Of a DNA stretch of 64,000 nucleotides, positions 50,472 to 57,104 are shown piece by piece (the stretch's first letter is position 1; the number at the start of each line of letters is the position of its first letter). The notes beneath the pieces are model-generated. The model did not search any database and was not told the DNA's origin. It saw only the letters and a program-made list of their open reading frames with translations. Origin of the DNA: Hominimerdicola alba 8 (lineage in GTDB: Bacteria > Bacillota > Clostridia > Oscillospirales > Ruminococcaceae); contig NZ_ADKM02000062.1 in the NCBI RefSeq assembly GCF_000178155.2, positions 62,001-126,000 of the forward strand, read 5' to 3'. The translations under genes and the position numbers were made by a program.

Positions 50472-51674
50472 TCATGAAACTTTTGCTTTTTCAGCCATAT
50501 CCTCAGCGAAGATGCCGTAGCCCCTTGTGGGGTCATCGATAAAGACATGGGTGACCGCCCCGACAAGCCTGCCGTTTTGTATCACGGGCGAACCGCTCAT
50601 GCCCTGAACTATTCCGCCTGTTTCTTTCAGCAGGCGGGGGTCGGTGATGTGTACCACCATATCATGTTCGGCGCTCTCGCTGAGGTCGATATGCTCTATC
50701 TCGACATCGTAGGCAACGGGATTTTCGCCGTCCAATGAACTGTATATCTGTGCCGCGCCGCGCACTATCTCCTGCTTGTAGCCCAGCGGAAGGGCTTCTT
50801 TGTCATCGGGACAGTTTTGCAGAGTGCCGAACAGACCCTCACGGCAATTGAGAGTTATCTCGCCCAGCACTTCATCACCCGAAAATTCGCCCACCAGCTG
50901 ACCTGGACAGCCCTCAGCAGAGGGGACAAGACCTGTTATCTCGATATCACCCACCGCACCCTCTGAAAGGGGGAGTATCTCTTTTGTGTCGCTGTCGCAG
51001 ACAGGGTGACCCAGACCGCCGAATGCACCTGTGTCAGCGTCATAGAAAGTCAGTGTGCCGATGCCCGCAGAGGAATCCCGCACCCACATGCCCGCCTTAT
51101 AACTGCCCTCGCAGTAGGTCGGCATAAGTGTGAGGGTCATATCTTTGCCGCCGCGTTTCAGCCTGACCTCACAGCCGTTTTCGCGGCAGGTTCGCACAGC
51201 TTCGGAAACATCGCGGTTAGAGCGTATATTCTCACCGTTCATGGAAATAATTATATCACCTTTTCTTATCCCGCATTCGCGGGCGGGACAACTGCCGCCG
51301 ACTTTCGTCAGTTCGACCACTATGACACCGTCTGTCAGCAGTTTGATGCCGAAGGCTTCGCCGCAGGGCACAAGCATCGGGCGCGGTTCGCTGACTGCTG
51401 TGACATTCTTTACAGGGACGCTTCCGAACAGCAGAAGGGTGCTCTCGCCCGAATGTGAAGACCGCCCCGAAATATCTGTGAGGGCGGTGGTATAACACTT
51501 TCGGGCGGGGCGGGAGGATATTCCCAAAAAGGTGTTCAGGGTGAGTTCTTCGCCGCCGGCAATATTGTAGCTGTCGGGCAGTGCCTTGTCATAAAAGCCG
51601 ACCGCTCCCATCAGCCCCATAACTGCCGCCGCGACCGCAGCGGCGGTGCGTCTTGCTTTTGTTTTTATCTTCAT
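50472..51674 (-). CDS. spoIVB: SpoIVB-type S55 serine peptidase with PDZ domain
   Basis: 400 residues from the ATG at 51674 (AAAGGAAG upstream). An N-terminal hydrophobic anchor (about 10-35), then a PDZ domain (about 105-185: VGGSCPARECGIRKGDIIISMNG in two strands) and an S55 domain: catalytic His in FGGLGHPVCD (about 225), Ser in VQGMSGSPVIQNGRL (about 365) and a nearby Asp in THVFIDD. In B. subtilis SpoIVB signals from the forespore to activate sigma-K. Here it is a lone gene, and Ruminococcus is usually considered non-sporulating, so it may have another signalling role. Confidence 0.9.
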   Translation of the reverse strand: MKIKTKARRTAAAVAAAVMGLMGAVGFYDKALPDSYNIAGGEELTLNTFLGISSRPARKCYTTALTDISGRSSHSGESTLLLFGSVPVKNVTAVSEPRPMLVPCGEAFGIKLLTDGVIVVELTKVGGSCPARECGIRKGDIIISMNGENIRSNRDVSEAVRTCRENGCEVRLKRGGKDMTLTLMPTYCEGSYKAGMWVRDSSAGIGTLTFYDADTGAFGGLGHPVCDSDTKEILPLSEGAVGDIEITGLVPSAEGCPGQLVGEFSGDEVLGEITLNCREGLFGTLQNCPDDKEALPLGYKQEIVRGAAQIYSSLDGENPVAYDVEIEHIDLSESAEHDMVVHITDPRLLKETGGIVQGMSGSPVIQNGRLVGAVTHVFIDDPTRGYGIFAEDMAEKAKVS

Positions 51675-51705
51675 CTGCATCTTCCTTTGCTTTGATATCA
51701 ATTTT

Positions 51706-51868
51706 TATGATCATCTCTTTAGCACACTGACAAAAACGCCTATACCTATATAAGAAACATCGAGTTGATGTCATACTTTGCCCGCCGCAGACGGGGAAGT
51801 AAGAGCGCCAACTGTTTCAAGTTCTTATATGACATCTTTTATTTTGGTGTGTCTGCGGGATAACCACA
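51706..51868. mobile_element. MITE-like element upstream of spoIVB (variant core)
   Basis: 163 bp. Left end TATGATCATCTCTTTAGCACAC, right end (reverse complement) TGTGGTTATCCCGCAGACACACC. The core is different from other copies and has its own inverted arms (TATATAAGAAAC / GTTCTTATAT region). Flanking 8-mers agree at 5 of 8. It starts 32 bases before the spoIVB start codon. Confidence 0.65.
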
Positions 51869-52106
51869 TTCGTTTTTTGCATTAAGGCTGATATTTCATG
51901 AAAAGCGAACTGTGCCGATAAAATATCTGCCGATATTATTTTTGACCGATGATGAAATTTCATGCGGCGGTGTGCATAAGTATTATTTGTATTGGCAGAA
52001 GCGGCTGAAATTTGCGCGAATAGCAAAATTTTCAAAAATGCGCCTTGAAATGCCGTGAGATATGTGCTATAATATTTTACGTTTATTCGGTACGACCATT
52101 TAAATA
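51869..52106. other. Intergenic region with divergent promoter
   Basis: About 240 bases, AT-rich, with no gene; the plus-strand promoter at 52045-52073 is its only clear feature. Confidence 0.5.
52045..52073 (+). promoter_or_regulatory. Promoter of the 52342 gene pair
   Basis: TTGAAA, 17 bases, TATAAT. The MITE-like element at 52107 lies between this promoter and the genes, so its sequence would be transcribed in the leader. Confidence 0.7.
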
Positions 52107-52310
52107 TGTGGTCATCCCGCTGACACACCACAAAAACAGCGGCTAAGGGGCGCTCAATTATCCTTTTGTTTACCGCATTTTTATAGCGATCCGCCTTAAA
52201 ATTCAGACAGGATCCAGTCACAAAACCCATAGATCACAGCTTTTGCGACCGGATCTTGTGAATTTAAAAAGTTGGATCGCTATAGTTGGTGTGCTAAAGG
52301 GATAGTCATA
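52107..52310. mobile_element. MITE-like element with perfect 8-bp target duplication, holding the palindrome
   Basis: 204 bp, reverse orientation. Ends TGTGGTCATCCCGCTGACACACC and (reverse complement) TATGACTATCCCTTTAGCACACC. Flanked by TTTAAATA on both sides (52099-52106 and 52311-52318). The 103-bp palindrome is at the same internal point as in the 21234 copy. No coding capacity. Confidence 0.85.
52182..52284. repeat. 103-bp palindromic repeat, copy 4 (nested)
   Basis: TATAGCGATCC to GGATCGCTATA. Both arms carry the same A-to-G (T-to-C) change relative to copies 1 and 3, a compensatory pair that keeps the stem. Confidence 0.92.
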
Positions 52311-52341
52311 TTTAAATATTATCACGAAGCAGAGGTAAAAT

Positions 52342-52983
52342 ATGTCAAAAAAAGACAGACTTAAGGCTCAGGCACAAAAGCAGATACTTGAACGCCGTGA
52401 GTTGGAAGAAGAAGAGCGGGAAGCACGCGAAGCCGCCCGTCACAAGCAGAGCAAGTCGGCTAAAAAACTGCTCAACAAGACTAAATACGGCAGGTACGGA
52501 AAGGAACCGCTTGGCTTTCTGTTCATACGCCTGCTGATGCTCGTGCCGTTTGCGTGGTCGGGCATATACTACGGACTTATAATGATATTCGGCACTTTCG
52601 GCGGGTACATAGAACCTCAGCCTCCGACTTGGGTCGGGTGGTGCATGCTGGCGGGCGATCTGCTGGTGCTGGGCGGCATCATCACCGAGTTCTGCAAAAA
52701 GCACATACCCGCATTTATCGTCATTTTCGCAGGTACAGGGCTTTATCTGAGAGCGGCGCAGTATTTCATCGACTACCTCAGCGACAGGCTGGACAAGGTG
52801 TGGGTCGAGGAAGGCATGAAGTCGATAAACACCGAGTACATGAAGCACCATTACCCGATGGCGGCTGTGGCGGCGCTGGAACTGGTCATACTGGTATGGT
52901 GGATAATACTGAGGATACTTGCGGCAAAGCGGGCACAGCATCTCAGGGATACAGCGCCCGTCAAGTCGATAGTGGAGGAATGA
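52342..52983 (+). CDS. Hypothetical membrane protein with charged coiled-coil N-terminus
   Basis: 213 residues. The first 45 are highly charged (KQILERRELEEEEREAREAA), predicted coiled coil. Helices near 57-80, 90-110, 115-135 and 175-195 give about four membrane spans. No family recognised. AGAGG precedes the ATG. Three bases separate it from the next gene, so they are co-transcribed. Confidence 0.65.
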   Translation: MSKKDRLKAQAQKQILERRELEEEEREAREAARHKQSKSAKKLLNKTKYGRYGKEPLGFLFIRLLMLVPFAWSGIYYGLIMIFGTFGGYIEPQPPTWVGWCMLAGDLLVLGGIITEFCKKHIPAFIVIFAGTGLYLRAAQYFIDYLSDRLDKVWVEEGMKSINTEYMKHHYPMAAVAALELVILVWWIILRILAAKRAQHLRDTAPVKSIVEE

Positions 52984-52986
52984 TGT

Positions 52987-53418
52987 ATGTCAACAAAGAA
53001 AGTGTTAATTGTGATATTTACGGCGTTGATGGTGTTAGTTTCTACGGTAGCACTGGTGGTGGGGATATCAGCATTCAGGCTGATAAAGCGCTGTACCGAG
53101 AGCGTGAGCGCCGAATTCATCGGGTATGACATAGTCAAACGTTCAAGTACAGGCAAAAGCAGCTACAAAAACTACTACCCGAAATTCAGGTACGAATACG
53201 GCGGCAAGCTGTATGAGGTGACCGGAAGCAACACATACGCCCGCGACAAGGCTGAGGGCTATGTGCAGGAGATATACATAGACCCTGATTCGCCCGAAGA
53301 TTTCATAGACCCCGAAAACAACAACAAGCTGATACCCACGATCTGTGTGGCGGCGGGCATTTTTATGGATATACTCGCGTTATATCTGATAATAGATGCT
53401 GTAAAGAACGGGAAATAG
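52987..53418 (+). CDS. DUF3592-like small membrane protein
   Basis: 143 residues. Two hydrophobic helices (about 5-28 and 115-138) flank an extracytoplasmic strand-rich part with KNYYPKFRYEYGGKLYEV and VQEIYIDPDSPEDF, the usual pattern of DUF3592 proteins, whose role is unknown. The final codons and stop lie within the tandem duplication that follows. Confidence 0.7.
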   Translation: MSTKKVLIVIFTALMVLVSTVALVVGISAFRLIKRCTESVSAEFIGYDIVKRSSTGKSSYKNYYPKFRYEYGGKLYEVTGSNTYARDKAEGYVQEIYIDPDSPEDFIDPENNNKLIPTICVAAGIFMDILALYLIIDAVKNGK

Positions 53419-53745
53419 GCGTGAGGTCTGCTTTTCACGATAATGTGAGAGGCAGACTTTTTTCATGCGGTGCGGGAATGATGCAGTCACCGCATAGCAA
53501 GAACGCGCTTAGACGGCGTCCGGCGGGCGCATCAGCGGAAGGCGGTGTTATTTACGGCGGGTATCTTCGCGATATATCTTGAAAGAACAGGAAATAGGCG
53601 CAAAGTCTGCTTTTCACGATAATGTGAGGGGCAGACCTTTTTTCATGCGGCGCGGGAATGATGCAGTCACCGCGCAGCGAGAACGCGCTTAGACGGCGTT
53701 CGGCGGGGAATATCAGCGGAAGGCGGTGTTGTTTACGGCGGGTAT
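53403..53745. repeat. Tandem duplication of a gene end, terminator and GC-rich spacer
   Basis: Copy 1 is 53403-53564, copy 2 53582-53745, offset 179-181 bases. Shared blocks include AAAGAAC.GGAAATAGGCG, TCTGCTTTTCACGATAATGTG, GGGAATGATGCAGTCACCGC and GAACGCGCTTAGACGGCGT. Each copy has a hairpin (TCTGC.. / GCAGAC plus T-run) fit to end transcription, so the 52987 gene ends with two terminators. Confidence 0.85.
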
Positions 53746-53822
53746 GGGCATACGGCGGGAAAGATGCCCCCGACCGATGCGGCGTATCAGCGCAAAAAGC
53801 CACAAATTTTAATAAATAATGC

Positions 53823-53851
53823 TTGACAATGATATTATACGGTGGTATAAT
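53823..53851 (+). promoter_or_regulatory. Promoter of ileS
   Basis: TTGACA, 17 bases, TATAAT. The leader is only about 50 bases and holds one GCGGG / CCCGC hairpin; there is no space for a T-box. Confidence 0.8.
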
Positions 53852-53909
53852 TGATTTTGTATATTTTAGGCGCGGGTTAAATAGAACAGCCCCCGCTAAG
53901 AAAAGGTGT

Positions 53910-56900
53910 GTGAAAAATTTGAAGTACGAAGAACTGGCAGGAAAGCCGAACATTCCCGAAATACAGGAAGATGTCCTGAAATTCTGGAAAGATGAGAACG
54001 TATTTGAAAAATCAGTCAACAAGGAAGCCCCTGAGGTAGTTTTCTATGACGGACCTCCCTTCCCCACAGGCAAGCCCCATCACGGCACTATACTGGTATC
54101 CTTCATCAAGGATATGATCGCCCGCTACTGGACGATGAAGGGCTACAAAGTCCCCAGAGTATGGGGCTGGGACTGTCACGGTCTTCCCATCGAAAATCAG
54201 GTGGAGAAAGATCTCGGCATCGACGACAAGAACTATATCGAAAATACACTTGGCATAGACAAGTTCAACGACAAGTGCTTTGAGCTGGTGAGCGGCAACA
54301 ACGAAGCATGGAAAGAGTACGTTGAGCAGATGGCGCGCTGGGTAGACTACGACGGCGCTTACAAGACCATGAACCCGACTTTCATGGAGAGCGTTATGTG
54401 GGCGTTCAAGCAGTGCTATGACAAGGGACTCATCTACCGCGATTACAGAGTTACCCCTTACTGCACCCACTGCGAAACTTCGCTGTCCATCTCCGATACA
54501 AGAGAGTCTGACTCTACAAGACCACGTCAGGACAGATGGATAATCGCTAAGTTCAAGACCGAAGAGGTCATCGACGGCAAGCCTGTGTTCTTCCTGGCAT
54601 GGACGACCACTCCCTGGACACTGCCGTCTAACCTGTGTCTGGCTGTGGGCAAAGACCTTGACTACGCTTTCTGCGATGTGGGCGAGGAGATATTCATAGC
54701 TTGTACCGCAGTGCTGGGCAGATATGACAAGATATTCGGCAAAGAGCCTAAGATAGTAAAGACCGCTAAGGGCGAAGAACTGGTGGGCAGGACTTACGAG
54801 CCGCTGTTCCCATACTTTGCAGACCTGAAGGACAAGGCATTCAGAGTAGTTACTGCTGACTATGTAGGCGCTGACGAAGGTGTGGGCATCGTACACACCG
54901 CTCCCGCTTTCGGTGAGGACGACTACTGGACATGCAAGAACAACGGCATACCGCTGGTCAACCCCGTTGACGCTAAGGGCAGATTTACTGAGGAAGTCAC
55001 CGACTTCTATGAGCCTGACGGCGAAAAGAACGTTATTGAGATGAACCCGACTGTTATACGCTTCCTGTACGAGCAGGGCAAGGCTGTGGCTGACGGTACT
55101 ATCGAGCATAACTATCCCCACTGCTGGAGATGCAAGCGCCCGCTCATCTACAAGGCTATGGACGCTTGGTACTTCGACGTTACCAAGATCAAGGACAAGC
55201 TGATAGCCCAGAACGAACTGATAAACTGGGTGCCTGAAACTGTTAAGCACGGCAGATTCGGCAAGTGGCTGGAAAATGCCCGTGACTGGAACATCTCCAG
55301 AAACAGATACTGGTCTACTCCTATACCGATATGGGAGTGCGACAAGTGCGGCAAGAGAGTCGTGCTGGGTTCTATCGACGAGATAGAGGAAAAGAGCGGC
55401 GTAAGGCTTACGAACCTGCACAGACAGTACATGGACAAGATAAAGTTCAAATGCGACTGCCCCGACTGTGACGGCACTATGGTAAGAGTACCCGAAGTTC
55501 TCGACTGCTGGTTCGAGAGCGGCTCGGTGCCTTTTGCACAGAAGCACTATCCTTTCGAGAACAAGGAGTGGTTCGATTCACACTTCCCTTCCGATTTCAT
55601 AGTTGAGTATACAGGTCAGATAAGATGCTGGTTCTACTACCTGCATGTACTGAGCGTGGCACTGTTCGACAAGCCATGTTTCTCAAACTGCGTGGTACAC
55701 GGTACTATCCTTGCTAAGGACGGCAAGAAGCTGTCAAAATCTTCAAGGAACTACACCGACCCGATGCAGCTGATGAAGAAGTTCGGCACTGACGCATTCA
55801 GGCTGTATCTCTATCAGACAAACGCTATGCTGATAGGCGACTTGCAGTTTGATGACAACGGCATTTCCGATGCACTCCAGCAGATAATCTTCCCGCTGTG
55901 GAACGCATGCAACTTCTACATCAGCTACGCTAATATAGATGATTTCAAGCCTGAGAGCCTGACACCTCCGACTTCCGACAACCAGCTTGACCGCTGGATG
56001 CTGGCTAAGCTGTGGGAGGCTTCAAACGCTATCAGCAAGAATATGGACGCTTACTTCGTAAACAAGTATGTCGAGAACCTCATCGAGCTGGTAGACGGTC
56101 TGACCAACTGGTTCATCAGACGTTCGAGAAGACGTTTCTGGGAGAAGGGTCTGAGCGAGGACAAGAAGAACGCTTACGAAACACTGTACTATGTACTGGT
56201 GAACATGTGCAAGCTGTTCGCTCCTGCCGCGCCTATCATAGCTGAAAAGCTGTACAAGACACTGACAGGCGGCTACTCGGTACATCTGGAGAGCTGGGCT
56301 GATATACCCGACAGCTTCCGTGATGACAAACTGCTGGACGAAGTTAAGCTGGTCAGAAATGTCATCTATCTGGCAAGGTCTATCAGAAGCAAGAACAATG
56401 TCAAGAACCGTCAGCCGCTGAGCGAACTGTGCGTTGCGCTGAGCGAGAGCGAGGGCAATGCGGTAGTTGAGAGTTTCAAGGATATCATCGCGGAAGAACT
56501 GAATGTCAAGAGCGTGAAGATACTCGAAAGCGCAGAGAGCGTGGCTGAGATAAAGTATGCGCCTAACTTCAATGAGATAAGGAACAGATATCCCGACAGG
56601 ATACCGGACATCATCAAGGCTGTCAAGAGCGGCAAGTTCGCACTTAAGGGCGACAAGGCAGTACTGAACATTGGCGGCACTGAGGAAGAGTTCGACGGCG
56701 AAGTTATACTGGTGACCTATCAGGCTAAGGCAGGTCAGCATGTGGCTTCCGACAAGGGCATAGTAGTTTCACTTGACCTGACCATCACAGACGAGCTGCG
56801 CGATGAAGGCTTCGCAAGAGATATCGTGAGAAGCATTCAGGACGCACGCCGCAAGCTGGGCTGTGCCATCACCGATAAGATAACCATGAAGCTGGAGGGC

Positions 56901-57035
56901 GATGTGCCTTCTGCATGGGTGGATTATATCTGCGGTGAAACTCTGTCAGACAGCGGTGATATCGCTGAGGCTGATACTTCCTACGAAGTTGAATACGAAG
57001 ACGGCAGAAAGGTGACCGTTTCGCTGAAAAAGTAA
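53910..57035 (+). CDS. ileS: Isoleucyl-tRNA synthetase, type 2
   Basis: About 1041 residues from a GTG at 53910; a TTG at 53919 would give better spacing to AAAAGG, so the start is uncertain. HIGH-type motif PPFPTGKPHHGT (about 45), WGWDCHGLPIENQVEKDLG, editing domain with FLAWTTTPWTLPSN, and KMSKS-type GKKLSKSSRNY (about 610). Zinc-binding CDKCGKR region near 495 and an anticodon-binding domain near 690-870. Length and motifs fit the eukaryote-like IleRS2 class, which is often mupirocin-tolerant. Followed after 69 bases by valS. Confidence 0.93.
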   Translation: MKNLKYEELAGKPNIPEIQEDVLKFWKDENVFEKSVNKEAPEVVFYDGPPFPTGKPHHGTILVSFIKDMIARYWTMKGYKVPRVWGWDCHGLPIENQVEKDLGIDDKNYIENTLGIDKFNDKCFELVSGNNEAWKEYVEQMARWVDYDGAYKTMNPTFMESVMWAFKQCYDKGLIYRDYRVTPYCTHCETSLSISDTRESDSTRPRQDRWIIAKFKTEEVIDGKPVFFLAWTTTPWTLPSNLCLAVGKDLDYAFCDVGEEIFIACTAVLGRYDKIFGKEPKIVKTAKGEELVGRTYEPLFPYFADLKDKAFRVVTADYVGADEGVGIVHTAPAFGEDDYWTCKNNGIPLVNPVDAKGRFTEEVTDFYEPDGEKNVIEMNPTVIRFLYEQGKAVADGTIEHNYPHCWRCKRPLIYKAMDAWYFDVTKIKDKLIAQNELINWVPETVKHGRFGKWLENARDWNISRNRYWSTPIPIWECDKCGKRVVLGSIDEIEEKSGVRLTNLHRQYMDKIKFKCDCPDCDGTMVRVPEVLDCWFESGSVPFAQKHYPFENKEWFDSHFPSDFIVEYTGQIRCWFYYLHVLSVALFDKPCFSNCVVHGTILAKDGKKLSKSSRNYTDPMQLMKKFGTDAFRLYLYQTNAMLIGDLQFDDNGISDALQQIIFPLWNACNFYISYANIDDFKPESLTPPTSDNQLDRWMLAKLWEASNAISKNMDAYFVNKYVENLIELVDGLTNWFIRRSRRRFWEKGLSEDKKNAYETLYYVLVNMCKLFAPAAPIIAEKLYKTLTGGYSVHLESWADIPDSFRDDKLLDEVKLVRNVIYLARSIRSKNNVKNRQPLSELCVALSESEGNAVVESFKDIIAEELNVKSVKILESAESVAEIKYAPNFNEIRNRYPDRIPDIIKAVKSGKFALKGDKAVLNIGGTEEEFDGEVILVTYQAKAGQHVASDKGIVVSLDLTITDELRDEGFARDIVRSIQDARRKLGCAITDKITMKLEGDVPSAWVDYICGETLSDSGDIAEADTSYEVEYEDGRKVTVSLKK

Positions 57036-57050
57036 AATAACGCTTTCACA

Positions 57051-57077
57051 CCCCGTTTCCGCCAGGCGGAGGCGGGG
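57051..57077 (+). promoter_or_regulatory. GC hairpin between ileS and valS
   Basis: CCCCG.TTCCGCC / GGCGGAG.CGGGG stem with a 2-base loop and no T-run. It may attenuate or stabilise the ileS-valS message. Confidence 0.5.
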
Positions 57078-57104
57078 AGTGATGTTTGAAAGGAAAGCTC
57101 ATAA

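Noticed and set aside
51817-52230. Minus-strand frame of 137 residues in an intergenic region
   Set aside because: It runs through the MITE-like element and its palindrome; similar frames appear over other copies (11077, 13995, 21239), so they are repeat artefacts.
53852-53909. T-box riboswitch upstream of ileS
   Set aside because: The leader is far too short and lacks specifier-loop, AGTA/GNTG and T-box antiterminator motifs.
54012-55547. 511-residue open frame on the minus strand
   Set aside because: It lies wholly antisense to ileS, whose motifs are unmistakable; the open antisense frame follows from codon bias.
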